A program made the position numbers and the translations under genes. Positions 9,440 to 16,972 of a DNA stretch of 35,224 bases are shown in pieces (the stretch's first letter is position 1; every line of letters starts with the position of its first letter). The notes below the pieces were generated by a model. The model did not search any database. It saw only the letters and a list, made by a program, of their open reading frames with translations, and had not been told where the DNA came from. This stretch comes from Gemmataceae bacterium (GTDB lineage: Bacteria; Planctomycetota; Planctomycetia; Gemmatales; Gemmataceae), in contig JAIBBI010000043.1 in NCBI GenBank assembly GCA_019694755.1, positions 1-35,224 of the forward strand, in the 5' to 3' direction.

Positions 9440-9668
9440 TCACGCCGGAGGCGTCGAAGGGTAATAGCCTGGGGTGAGCCGTACTCGGCGAACCCCAGGT
9501 CGGCTCACCCCTCTGGAATCACCACCCCGTAGGGGTCGGGAGACGCGGCTTGTCCCACACGATTCCCCCAGCCCCATCCGGGGCGGAATTCGTTTGTTGG
9601 CACGATTCCCGGGGTAGCGCGGAGTACCGCTCACCCCGGGCTGTTGACCTTCGACGCCTCCGGCGTGA
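9440..9668. repeat. Long imperfect palindrome (arms ~57 bases)
   Basis: The left arm 9440-9496 and right arm 9611-9668 are near reverse complements. Outer arms TCACGCCGGAGGCGTCGAAG (9440-9459) and CTTCGACGCCTCCGGCGTGA (9649-9668) match perfectly over 20 bases; the remainder (…GGGGTGAGC-GTACTC-GCG--CCCC) pairs with scattered mismatches and a one-base bulge. The ~114-base centre contains two small CCCC/GGGG hairpins near 9525 and 9575. It could fold into a cruciform or RNA hairpin, and resembles a REP/MITE-like interspersed element. It has no coding capacity of its own. Confidence 0.85.
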
Positions 9669-9739
9669 AAACCCGGCCGGGGACGATGGAAGGCGATCAT
9701 CGAGGCGTCAGCCCGACGTGAACGCTTGCCACGGCCCGC

Positions 9740-9793
9740 GGCGTCGATGTCCTCGCGCGGGACCAGTTCGTGCTAACGCACCGACGCTCGCCA
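9740..9793 (+). repeat. Direct repeat copy 2 (54 bases, imperfect)
   Basis: Second copy of the 9368-9421 repeat, same orientation, about 370 bases downstream and beyond the palindrome. Both end in the identical 15 bases CACCGACGCTCGCCA. Confidence 0.85.
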
Positions 9794-9910
9794 AGTACCT
9801 CGCGTTCCGCTCGGCCGCGTATGATGGCGTATTGACGATGCGCAGGTCGCTGCAGCAGGCGGCGAAGCCGGGATGAGGGCGTTCCCCGGCGGAGCCGGTG
9901 AGCTAGGTTT

Positions 9911-9952
9911 ACCAAACAAGCAGAATCACGAGTTGCAAGTAGCCTGTTTGGT
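9911..9952. promoter_or_regulatory. Inverted repeat ACCAAACA-n-TGTTTGGT, candidate operator of the OLD gene
   Basis: ACCAAACAAGC at 9911-9921 and GCCTGTTTGGT at 9942-9952 are reverse complements with one mismatch, 20 bases apart. The right half-site lies inside the spacer of the candidate promoter 9933-9961, and a further copy of its core (CCTGTTTAGTC versus CCTGTTTGGTC) occurs at 10026-10036. This arrangement suits binding by a dimeric regulator, but no regulator gene is adjacent. Confidence 0.4.
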
Positions 9953-9961
9953 CGCCAGAAT
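9933..9961 (+). promoter_or_regulatory. Candidate promoter of the OLD nuclease gene
   Basis: TTGCAA (9933-9938) and CAGAAT (9956-9961) with a 17-base spacer. Each hexamer matches four of six consensus positions. Transcription would start near 9968, leaving a leader of about 100 bases. The right arm of the inverted repeat sits in the spacer. Confidence 0.35.
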
Positions 9962-10067
9962 GACTGACGACGCGCCGATGCTGACTACCGCGGTTTGGCG
10001 GCATTCGCCGAAACTCCGCATGTGACCTGTTTAGTCCCCGCAATAACCGAGAATGGAGCGCCCCAGC

Positions 10068-11750
10068 ATGAAACTGTCATCCATCCACGTAAAGAACTTC
10101 CGAACACTTGAGGACGTATGCGTCCGGTTCAGTGGTTTCTATACTGCCATCTCTGGTCAAAACAACGCAGGCAAGACTACGTTACTAAGAGCCATCCGTC
10201 ACACTTTCCGAGACAACTCGAGAGAGTTTTACTTCTATCGCCGTCGCGACGAAATCACATACCGCGACGATCGGACACAGTGGGCAAAAAAAGACGAAGA
10301 CATTGTCTTCAGATACGTGGTTACCGTCTCACCAACTGAGGATCCGGGCCTTTTCCAGTTCATAGAAAAGTTTAATGAAGAGAAGTTACCGCCAAATCAT
10401 GCCACACTTGACGTTCAAGTCTCGTGCGGTGCAAGCGACGAAACGCTCTGCACATGTTGGGTGAATCAGAAGGAACTGTCCACGTTTGCATCAAAAGAGG
10501 TCCTTCAAAAGCTGAAGTCCTCTAATCTGGCCTTCATGCACGATTCGGCCCACGCGTTTTCTCCGATTTTTGGTGCTGGCGGGCGTCACCTACATGAACT
10601 GACATTCACAGCCGATGAATTGAAGGAAATTTCGCAAGAGCTCGCCCGCGTGCAGGCGAAGATAAAGAAGATCTCTAAGGCCCACAAGACAGAATTGTCC
10701 GAACTTTTGGGCCATCTGGAGGAGAAGTACGAAGTCGACTTTTCTATTCCTGAAGACATGTTTACGGGATCAATCCCTTTTGCGGTCAACCTTCGAGACA
10801 AAAACGTCGACATTCCGCTAAACGACTGGGGTAGCGGAACAAAGAACCAAACTCAGATAATGATGTCAATCCTTCAAGCTACACGAATCAGATCTAAGCC
10901 AGATGAGAACAAGATAACGCCGATCATCCTAATTGAGGAGCCTGAGAGCTTTCTTCACCCTTCTGCACAGGCCGAATTCGGTCGCGTACTCATTGATCTC
11001 GCAAACGAACTTCAAATCCAAACCGTGGTCACCACGCATAGCCCATACATGCTGTGTCAAAGCGATGCTCAATCCAACGTTCTTTTGGGCAGAAAAATCT
11101 CCTATGGCAAGACCAAGAGCACAGAAGTTATTGAGATCAAAGATGACAACTGGATGGAGCCATTCGGCAACATCCTAGGGCTGAATAACGCTGAATTCTC
11201 TCCTTGGAAAGAGGTACTGTTTAGCGGCAAGCAGTGTGTGCTACTTGTTGAAGGCGAGATTGATAAATTATACTATGAGCAGATTAACCGTCTCGGTTTC
11301 GCAGACTTGGTCCTTCCTGAAGGGCTGGAGATCGTTCCGTACGAAGGCAAAGATTCGCTAAAGAACTCGATTCTGCTAAAGTTCATTATCGACAAGTTTA
11401 AGAAGGTCTTGGTCACGTTTGACCTTGACGCAAAGCAGGACCTAGAACGAACCATGGCGCAAGTCGGACTTGAGGAGAACACGGGGTACCTAGCAGTTGG
11501 ATCGAACAAGCCAGGAAAGCAGTGTATAGAGGGTCTCTTGCCTGAGAGAGTGCTTTCAAAGGTTCATAGCGAAAACACAGATCTTGTAATGGCGCTTACT
11601 TCGGCGGACAACAAGGATCGAAAGTCTGCGAAGAGTTCTTTCAAACAGAAGCTATTGGCCGAGTTCGTCGCCGACAAGACTATTTCCCGCGACGATTTGG
11701 AGCCGTTTCTCCCGGTATTCAAAGCGCTTTCAAGACTGGCCCCTAAATGA
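10068..11750 (+). CDS. OLD-family ATP-dependent nuclease (AAA ATPase + TOPRIM), class 1-like
   Basis: A 560-residue protein. Residues 1-370 are an ABC/SMC-like ATPase: SIHVKNFRTLEDV start, Walker A GQNNAGKTT (30-38), a coiled middle (about 180-220), signature-like WGSGTKNQTQIMMS, Walker B IILIEEPESFLHP (E290, E291) and the H-loop TVVTTHSPYML. From about 390 a TOPRIM nuclease follows: LLVEGEIDKLYY (E395), FDLDAKQD (D452, D454) and a closing KQCIEGLLP. This is the OLD architecture (P2 phage Old), often linked to phage defence or DNA processing. No UvrD-like helicase is next to it, which argues against Gabija (GajAB) and for a solitary class 1 protein. The ATG at 10068 has GGAG nine bases upstream and is preferred over 10053. 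Codon use is visibly more AT-rich than in all neighbours, suggesting horizontal acquisition. Confidence 0.88.
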   Translation: MKLSSIHVKNFRTLEDVCVRFSGFYTAISGQNNAGKTTLLRAIRHTFRDNSREFYFYRRRDEITYRDDRTQWAKKDEDIVFRYVVTVSPTEDPGLFQFIEKFNEEKLPPNHATLDVQVSCGASDETLCTCWVNQKELSTFASKEVLQKLKSSNLAFMHDSAHAFSPIFGAGGRHLHELTFTADELKEISQELARVQAKIKKISKAHKTELSELLGHLEEKYEVDFSIPEDMFTGSIPFAVNLRDKNVDIPLNDWGSGTKNQTQIMMSILQATRIRSKPDENKITPIILIEEPESFLHPSAQAEFGRVLIDLANELQIQTVVTTHSPYMLCQSDAQSNVLLGRKISYGKTKSTEVIEIKDDNWMEPFGNILGLNNAEFSPWKEVLFSGKQCVLLVEGEIDKLYYEQINRLGFADLVLPEGLEIVPYEGKDSLKNSILLKFIIDKFKKVLVTFDLDAKQDLERTMAQVGLEENTGYLAVGSNKPGKQCIEGLLPERVLSKVHSENTDLVMALTSADNKDRKSAKSSFKQKLLAEFVADKTISRDDLEPFLPVFKALSRLAPK

Positions 11751-11751
11751 G

Positions 11752-11769
11752 GTTTGCGCCTCCGCAAAC
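11752..11769 (+). terminator. Weak hairpin after the OLD gene
   Basis: GTTTGCG (11752-11758) and CGCAAAC (11763-11769) form a seven-base perfect stem with loop CCTC, one base after the OLD stop codon. It is followed by TTGTG rather than a proper T-run, so intrinsic termination would be inefficient. Confidence 0.35.
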
Positions 11770-11992
11770 TTGTGCCGCCGCAATTGGCCACCTTTGTTTG
11801 GCCATTTGTCTCCACGCATTTTCACCGGCCACGCAACGGGATTATTGACATTGTAGCCCGTATGCCTCGTCCGCTAGCTGTGGTCGGACGATCAGCAATG
11901 ACCGCAAACCACTTGCTTGTTGACGGAGCGACTTAATGATCCGCGGGTGAGAATGACCATCCATACTTGCGATAGAGTTACAATGACCCAAA

Positions 11993-12457
11993 TCAACCCC
12001 GCCCCAGCATCTTCGCCCACGCGGCGTGTTCTACTGCGAGTATCTCTTCTTCGCCGATTTCGAAGTCGGTGAACTCGAAGCCCGGGGTTACTGTCGCGCC
12101 GCAGAGGGCCCATTGGCCGCCGGGGAGCAACCTTGTTGATTGCCAGGCGCGGGCGGGGACCATGAGTTGCGGGCGTTGGCCTGCCAGGAGGTCGGTGCCC
12201 AGGATGTGGCGCAGGGCCATGCCGTCCGGCAGTAATTGGATCTGCTCGGCGGGATCGCCGAGGTAGAAGTGCCACTGCTCGTCCGACGAGACGCGGTGCA
12301 GGCGCGAGGGGCTGTCGTTCGTCAGCAAGTAGTAGATGGCCGTGCCGCACGAGCGGTGGCCGACGGTGATCGGGCTGCGGAAGGTCTCGCGGTAATACCC
12401 GCCCTCGGCCGGGAGCGGGACCAGGCCCAGCTCGCGGATCACCTGCTCGGCCGTCAT
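11993..12457 (-). CDS. DUF985 / cupin_5 family protein
   Basis: A 154-residue cytosolic single-domain cupin. Family hallmarks: ELGLVPLPAEGGYYRETFRS at the start, then TAIYYLL, a SRLHRVSSDEQWHFYLGDP core and VPARAWQSTRL, ending with PGFEFTDFEIG. The His and Glu residues in the HRVSSDEQWHF stretch are the likely sugar/metal pocket of the beta-barrel. Substrate unknown; related proteins have been called sugar-binding or epimerase-like. The start at 12457 overlaps the stop of the upstream methyltransferase by four bases (ATGA), so it is the last gene of a tightly coupled operon. The longer open frame back to 12844 is out of frame with the real upstream gene. Confidence 0.88.
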   Translation of the reverse strand: MTAEQVIRELGLVPLPAEGGYYRETFRSPITVGHRSCGTAIYYLLTNDSPSRLHRVSSDEQWHFYLGDPAEQIQLLPDGMALRHILGTDLLAGQRPQLMVPARAWQSTRLLPGGQWALCGATVTPGFEFTDFEIGEEEILAVEHAAWAKMLGRG

Positions 12458-13485
12458 AATCGCGTCACCACCAGCACGGCGTAATCCCGCCGCGCGAGGA
12501 TCAGCGGCGGCTCGAACAGTTCTTCGAGGATGGCCGCGACCTCTTCGACCTGGCGGGTGACGAGGTACAGCCGGCCGCCCCGCTTCAGGAGCCGATGGGC
12601 CGACTTGGCGAACAGCGCGGCAATCGTGCCGTGGGCGAAGTACGGCGGGTTCGCGAGGGCGAGGTCGAACTTCTTCTCGGGAAGGTCCTGGAAGTTGTTC
12701 GTCATGATCGCTTCGGCGTGCTTCAACCCGTGCTTCTCGATGTTGAGCCTGGCGACGGCGATGGCCCGGGCGTTCGAGTCGGCGAGCGTGAGCGACGAGG
12801 TCTCGCCGGCCCGCAGAGCGGCCACGATGCCCGCGACACCGCACCCGCAGCCGAGGTCAACGATCCGCTCGCCCTCCCGGACTTCCAACACGTCGAGCAG
12901 CGAGCGCGTGCCGTCGTCGAGTTTGCCGTACGAGAACAACCCTGGCCGGGTCAGAAACTCGACGTACTCCTTCGGCCGGACGCGGGCCGAGAACGTCTGC
13001 TCGTGCCGGCGGCGCTTCCGCTCGCCGTCGCGGACGCTCCAGAGCACTGTGCCCAGCTTGCCCGTTTCGAGGGCGACTTTGCCGAACACCTTCTTCATGA
13101 GGGGCGGATAGAATTTGTCTTTGTTCACGGGCGACAGCACGGCCAGCATGCCACGCTGCTTCAGGACATGGAATGACTGATCAACGAGGTCGAGCTTCAA
13201 CTCGCGCTCGCCGGACGGCGGCGACGGGAACACGACCGCGCCGAACTCGGCCGGGAGGTCCCACAGATCGGGCGTGACTTCGACGCGGGCGGTGAGGCCG
13301 CGGACGACGAGTTCCTCCTGCAGGCGGTCGCCCTGATAGCCGTCGATCTGCCAGCAGACGGAGTCGGGCCGGCCGACGGCTTCGACGAGATCGCCGGCGG
13401 TCCGTGGCGAGCCGAGCAGCACCAGCACCGGGCCGCCAAGCCGGTCTTTGACGGCCGGCCAGAGCGGCATGTATGCGCTGGGCAT
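12454..13485 (-). CDS. RsmC/RlmG-like rRNA (guanine-N2)-methyltransferase
   Basis: A 343-residue class I SAM-dependent methyltransferase, the same length as E. coli RsmC. An N-terminal degenerate methyltransferase-like half (residues 1-165) precedes the catalytic half: SAM motif IVDLGCGCGVAGIVAA (about 207-222), acidic loop LADSNARAIAVA and the catalytic NPPYFAHGT (about 273-281), which fits the NPP[FY] rule for base-amino methylation. The family makes m2G in 16S (G1207) or 23S rRNA; which site cannot be read from sequence. The ATG at 13485 overlaps the upstream stop by one base (TGATG) and has GAGGAAA seven bases upstream. Open frame continues to 13971 but without family similarity. Confidence 0.85.
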   Translation of the reverse strand: MPSAYMPLWPAVKDRLGGPVLVLLGSPRTAGDLVEAVGRPDSVCWQIDGYQGDRLQEELVVRGLTARVEVTPDLWDLPAEFGAVVFPSPPSGERELKLDLVDQSFHVLKQRGMLAVLSPVNKDKFYPPLMKKVFGKVALETGKLGTVLWSVRDGERKRRRHEQTFSARVRPKEYVEFLTRPGLFSYGKLDDGTRSLLDVLEVREGERIVDLGCGCGVAGIVAALRAGETSSLTLADSNARAIAVARLNIEKHGLKHAEAIMTNNFQDLPEKKFDLALANPPYFAHGTIAALFAKSAHRLLKRGGRLYLVTRQVEEVAAILEELFEPPLILARRDYAVLVVTRL

Positions 13486-14315
13486 CAGACAATTTCCTCG
13501 TCGTCGGCGAAGCCTTCCTTGACCTTCTTCTGCAGGAGCGTGTTGATGCACAGTGCGGTGACGGGCAGCCCGGCCATGAAACAGATCACGGCCGGGCCCA
13601 TGAGGGCCATGTCGGGCGACTCCGCGCCCTCGTAGGCCCACATGGCGAGCAGTATCCCCAAAGGTAAGACCGGGCACAGCAATGCCATGATCGAGCCGAG
13701 CATGGCCATCCAGTAGACGCGGACTTCGTGCATCTTCGAAGCCCCGCCGCAGACCGCCGCCCCCCAGCAGAAGTACGCGACGCCGCCGGCCAGCCACAGG
13801 AGCCGGTTGCGGAACTCGTCGGTGGAGAGCTCGACGTATTTCGTCTTCTTCTCGCCGACCTCGTACAGCGAGCGTTTCTTCTTCTCTTCGACCTGTTCCC
13901 GCTTGAAGATCATGTCCCACGTGGCGACGACGCCGGTGGTCACGCCCATGATGCAGGCGATGCAGCCCCACAGGAGAAGGACATTCGACGGCTTGACGAC
14001 CAGTTGGATGGCGGGGCCGCGCTTGCTCTTCTCGAACCGCTCCTTCATGGGGCCGAAGGCCTTGGCGCGTTCTTCAATGTCTTCCTGCTTCTCGGCCTCC
14101 TCGCCGGCGAGGCCGTAGTTCATCGGCCCTTCGTCGTCGAAGCGGTTGCGGGGGCCGGTGGACGGCGGCGGGGCGGCCGGCTTTTTCGGCGCGGCGGCTT
14201 TTGGCACTGGCGCGAAGATGTGGTCGCACTCCGAGCACTTCAGCTTCTTGCCCGGCTCGAGCGGTTCTTTCTTCTTTAACTGGGCCTGGCATTCGGGGCA
14301 GGTGTAGATCGGCAT
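13485..14315 (-). CDS. Zinc-ribbon membrane protein of unknown function
   Basis: A 276-residue protein. It starts with a zinc ribbon (YTCPECQAQL…LKCSECDHIFAPV; four Cys in two CxxC pairs), followed by an Ala/Pro/Lys linker and a charged segment (residues 60-115). A first membrane helix lies at about 117-140 (NVLLLWGCIACIMGVTTGVV), then a Lys/Glu-rich soluble loop and three further helices (about 178-200, 208-232, 240-262). The sequence CxxC ribbon joined to a membrane region is common in planctomycete genomes and usually left uncharacterised. It sits between two RNA methyltransferase genes, 32 bases from the upstream one and overlapping the downstream one. The start at 14315 has a GGAAGCGGAA purine tract upstream; a longer frame to 14522 overlaps the THUMP gene and is rejected. 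Confidence 0.75.
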   Translation of the reverse strand: MPIYTCPECQAQLKKKEPLEPGKKLKCSECDHIFAPVPKAAAPKKPAAPPPSTGPRNRFDDEGPMNYGLAGEEAEKQEDIEERAKAFGPMKERFEKSKRGPAIQLVVKPSNVLLLWGCIACIMGVTTGVVATWDMIFKREQVEEKKKRSLYEVGEKKTKYVELSTDEFRNRLLWLAGGVAYFCWGAAVCGGASKMHEVRVYWMAMLGSIMALLCPVLPLGILLAMWAYEGAESPDMALMGPAVICFMAGLPVTALCINTLLQKKVKEGFADDEEIV

Positions 14316-14347
14316 TGGTTCCGCTTCCGCAATATGCTCCGCCGGCT

Positions 14348-15436
14348 TCAGGCCGACCGCGGAGGCTTCCTCCATACACTCAGGGTCGCCAACTGGCCGA
14401 GAACCCGGACCCGCAATTGCCGGACGCCTACCCAGCCCCGCGCCAGCGCGGGCCGCGTGAGCGCGTCGTGCTCGGCGACCAGCACAACCGCCCGGCCGTC
14501 GGGCCGGAGAACCCGGTCCCATTCCCTCACCATATCACGATACAACCCCGGCACCTCTTCGGGCGTACTCAGTTGCTTGCCGAAGGGCGGATTCGCAAGA
14601 ATCCTGTCGACGCACTCCGTTGCCAGTGGCAACTCCCGCGCATCCCACCGGGCGAGGCCGACGCCCCGGCGAAGGTTGACCCCCGCCCCACTTACTGCGC
14701 CCCACTCGGTGTCGCCGCCGATCGCCGTCACGGTGAACCCGCGCGAACGGGCCAGCGCGATTGCCTCGGCCAGGATCGTGCCCATGCCGCAGCACGGATC
14801 GAGGATCACGGCATCGGGCCCGGCCCCGGCTAGGCGGGCCATCGCGGCCGCGACCGTGGGCCGGAGCGACGCCGGGCGGTGCTCCTGCTTGTAGGTCCGG
14901 TGACGCATCGAGGAATCGCTGAGGCGGACGCCGCACACGGCCATCGAGTCCTGCAGGGTCAGCCAGACCTCGACGGCCGCGTTATCGTCGACGATCGGCC
15001 AGCCGGCGGGAATGTGACCGGTGAGGCCTTCGAGCAGCTTGTCGCGGGCGTCGGTCCGGCGATAGCCGCGCTCGCCCTGCATCTGCGTGACGGCATGCCA
15101 GGAGGTCTTGCCCGCTGGCTTTGGGCGGATGGAGTGGTGGATGCGGAGGAGATTGGCCCAGTCGGCATCGCGGGCGGTCCACTTGCGGATGCTCTCGAGG
15201 TCGGCCGCCCGCCGGGTCAGCGCGTCGGTGCCCCAGGCGAGCAGAAAGACATCTTCGACGGTCCGCAGCCGGAGGAGCTCGGGCCCGATGTGCGGCACCC
15301 GGAAGATCACGATCCCGCGGTCGATCTTCCGGACGGTGCCTCCCAGATCGCGCGTGATCTCGTCGGCCGCCACAGACTCCAGCCCGGGCACCACCATCGC
15401 GTAACAGGGAGGATCGGAACGATCAGCCGCCTTCAT
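14348..15436 (-). CDS. THUMP-domain RNA (guanine-N2)-methyltransferase (Trm11/TrmN-like)
   Basis: A 362-residue protein. Residues 1-160 form a ferredoxin-like/THUMP RNA-binding region (YAMVVPGLESVAADEITRDL at the start is typical). The C-terminal methyltransferase has DPCCGMGTILAEA (about 232-244) as SAM motif I, GGDTEWG as the acidic loop and the catalytic ILANPPFGKQL (about 286-296). The family includes Trm11 (G10), TrmN/Trm14 (G6 of tRNA) and RlmL; the single-catalytic-domain length fits the tRNA enzymes. Substrate position unknown. It is the first gene of the four-gene minus-strand operon ending at 11993. Confidence 0.88.
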   Translation of the reverse strand: MKAADRSDPPCYAMVVPGLESVAADEITRDLGGTVRKIDRGIVIFRVPHIGPELLRLRTVEDVFLLAWGTDALTRRAADLESIRKWTARDADWANLLRIHHSIRPKPAGKTSWHAVTQMQGERGYRRTDARDKLLEGLTGHIPAGWPIVDDNAAVEVWLTLQDSMAVCGVRLSDSSMRHRTYKQEHRPASLRPTVAAAMARLAGAGPDAVILDPCCGMGTILAEAIALARSRGFTVTAIGGDTEWGAVSGAGVNLRRGVGLARWDARELPLATECVDRILANPPFGKQLSTPEEVPGLYRDMVREWDRVLRPDGRAVVLVAEHDALTRPALARGWVGVRQLRVRVLGQLATLSVWRKPPRSA

Positions 15437-15458
15437 GGAGAAATGATACGAGTAGGAA

Positions 15459-15496
15459 GATTGCAGAAGTCAGAATGCAGATTGCAGAATGCAGAT
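15459..15496 (+). repeat. Short direct repeat, ~21-base period (GATTGCAGAA)
   Basis: GATTGCAGAA occurs at 15459-15468 and 15480-15489, with AATGCAGAT-like partial units between and after. The tract sits in the 165-base divergent gap between the THUMP methyltransferase and the DUF1559 gene, and is less GC-rich than its surroundings. Confidence 0.7.
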
Positions 15497-15544
15497 GGAT
15501 CAGTCAGGTAATTGTTTGGCGGATCGCGGAAAGCGGATTCCGAC

Positions 15545-15574
15545 TTGGCTGTGGGTGGTTGAGTGGGGTATCAT
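15545..15574 (+). promoter_or_regulatory. Candidate promoter of the DUF1559 gene
   Basis: TTGGCT (15545-15550) and TATCAT (15569-15574, five of six consensus bases) with an 18-base spacer. Transcription would start near 15581, about 20 bases before the ATG at 15602. Confidence 0.45.
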
Positions 15575-15601
15575 GGCCGGACCGACTCGGGGGCTCGTTG
15601 A

Positions 15602-16534
15602 ATGTTCGCACGTCTGAGGCGTGGCTTCACGCTCATCGAGTTGCTCGTCGTCATTGCGATCATTGCCGTTCTGATCGGGCTGCTCCTCCCGGCCGTGCAA
15701 AAGGTCCGCGAAGCGGCCAACCGGCTCAAGTGTGCCAATAATCTCAAGCAACTCGGCCTGGCAGCCGTCAATTATCACGAGCAATACGGTTTCTTTCCCA
15801 TCAGCGTCAGCTTCGAGAGCGAAGGTTCCAGCCCCGCGCCGGCCAATAAGCTGACGGGCCGCGGTTGGATTCTGGAGGCCCTGCCCTTCTTCGAGCAGGA
15901 TTCGCTGGCCCAACGGTTCGAGCCGAGCCGGACGGGCTCGATGATCAGTGGCACCGGCGGGATCATGAACCCGTCGGTGCGACCCTTCCTGACGACGATA
16001 CTGCCGAACCTCGTCTGCCCGTCGGACAATTCACCGCGCGTGATCACGACGCAGTACCAGCTTTACGGGCAGCCGGTCGCGGTCACGAGTTACAAGGGCT
16101 GCATCGGCGACACCGACATGGGATACACTGTCTCGATCCATCAGGGGTCGTTGCCACCGACGTTCTTCACCAACAAGTGCAACGGGATCTTCTACCGCAA
16201 CAGCTATCAGGACCGGGTCTCGATCATTCACATCCAGGACGGCACGTCGAACACGTTTCTGATGGGCGAAGACGTGCCGCGGTACAACAACCACTCGGCC
16301 GCGTTCTACGCCAACGGCGACCACGCCAGTTGCTACGCCCCGCTGAACTACAAGCCACAGCCTCCCGACCCGAGCCTTTGGTGGAACGTGATGGGATTCC
16401 GCAGCGAGCATCCCGGCGGGGCCAATTTTTGCATGGCCGACGGGTCGGTGCAGTTCGTCGCCAACGGGATCAAGCAGAGCATTTATCGGGCGCTCAGCAC
16501 GAAAGCACGAGGCGAGAATGCCGAGCTACCCTGA
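15602..16534 (+). CDS. DUF1559 prepilin-like protein
   Basis: A 310-residue protein with a type IV prepilin leader: RRGFTLIELLVVIAIIAVLI (residues 7-26), with the G-F cleavage/methylation site followed by Glu at mature position 5, then the planctomycete-typical LLPAVQKVREAANRLKCANN and LKQLGLAAVNYHE. The C-terminal H-x-G-G-A-N-FCMADGSVQF (about 272-286) is the standard DUF1559 closing motif. Members are extremely abundant in Planctomycetota and are thought to be cell-surface pseudopilin-like proteins cleaved by a prepilin peptidase, but their role is unknown. It overlaps the following lipoprotein gene by 17 bases, the usual two-gene arrangement. Confidence 0.95.
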   Translation: MFARLRRGFTLIELLVVIAIIAVLIGLLLPAVQKVREAANRLKCANNLKQLGLAAVNYHEQYGFFPISVSFESEGSSPAPANKLTGRGWILEALPFFEQDSLAQRFEPSRTGSMISGTGGIMNPSVRPFLTTILPNLVCPSDNSPRVITTQYQLYGQPVAVTSYKGCIGDTDMGYTVSIHQGSLPPTFFTNKCNGIFYRNSYQDRVSIIHIQDGTSNTFLMGEDVPRYNNHSAAFYANGDHASCYAPLNYKPQPPDPSLWWNVMGFRSEHPGGANFCMADGSVQFVANGIKQSIYRALSTKARGENAELP

Positions 16535-16931
16535 CCTCCGGATGACAGTCTGGTCACTGTTGGTGGTGGTAATGGTCGGGTGCGGCGGGGGGCCGGTCCG
16601 GGTGACCGGGTTGGTCACGCTCGACGGCACGCCGGTGAATACCGGCACCGTGACGTTTTACCCGGTCGAGGACGGCACGCTGTATTACGGGACGATCACC
16701 GCGTCGGGCCGGTATGAGTTGGCGAGCGTCGACGGCCGGGTCGCGATCGAGCCGGGCGAATACGACGTGGCCGTGCGGATCGTCGAGGCGGTGCCGTCGC
16801 CGGACCCGAATCAGCCGCCACAACCCAAGCTCCGCTCGCCGGTGAAGTACGGCGACCAGAAAACGAGCGGCTTCCGATTCCGCATCCGCCCCGGCGCGAA
16901 TACGGCCGACCTGCCGATGAAGTCGAAGTAA
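16518..16931 (+). CDS. DUF1559-linked small lipoprotein (carboxypeptidase-regulatory-like fold)
   Basis: A 137-residue exported lipoprotein. A hydrophobic leader ends in the lipobox VMVGC (Cys22), followed by VRVTGLVTLDGTPVNTGTVTFYPVE, the standard opening of the small beta-sandwich domain found next to DUF1559 genes. A later YELASVDGRVAIEPGEYDV is also typical. The protein is probably anchored to a membrane through a diacylglyceryl cysteine. The ATG at 16518 has a GAGGCGAG tract directly upstream and overlaps the previous gene; an alternative ATG at 16542 (MTVWSLLVV) would also leave a full signal peptide. Confidence 0.85.
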   Translation: MPSYPDLRMTVWSLLVVVMVGCGGGPVRVTGLVTLDGTPVNTGTVTFYPVEDGTLYYGTITASGRYELASVDGRVAIEPGEYDVAVRIVEAVPSPDPNQPPQPKLRSPVKYGDQKTSGFRFRIRPGANTADLPMKSK

Positions 16932-16972
16932 CGCCCGAGTCGCACATCGCTGCTTTCTGTTAGAATCTCGCC

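Larger units (their letters stand above)
9298..10067. other. Gene-free 770-base repeat-rich region
   Basis: No coding sequence is supported here; open frames on both strands are short and arginine/proline-rich. The region holds the PEP-CTERM promoter, a long imperfect palindrome (9440-9668), a 54-base imperfect direct repeat (9368-9421 and 9740-9793) lying on either side of that palindrome, and an AT-richer segment from about 9905 with the candidate promoter and inverted repeat of the OLD gene. It has the look of an interspersed-element landing zone at the left edge of the OLD gene. Confidence 0.6.

Noticed and set aside
9296-9876. Small open frames within the palindrome region
   Set aside because: Arg/Pro-rich products, no ribosome sites or motifs, and they cross repeat arms.
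10068-11750. Gabija or PARIS defence system
   Set aside because: No UvrD-like helicase (GajB) and no separate DUF4435/TOPRIM partner are adjacent; ATPase and TOPRIM are fused in one protein, which fits a solitary OLD.
15459-15496. Insertion-sequence end
   Set aside because: Short tandem-like units only; no transposase or terminal inverted repeat is near.
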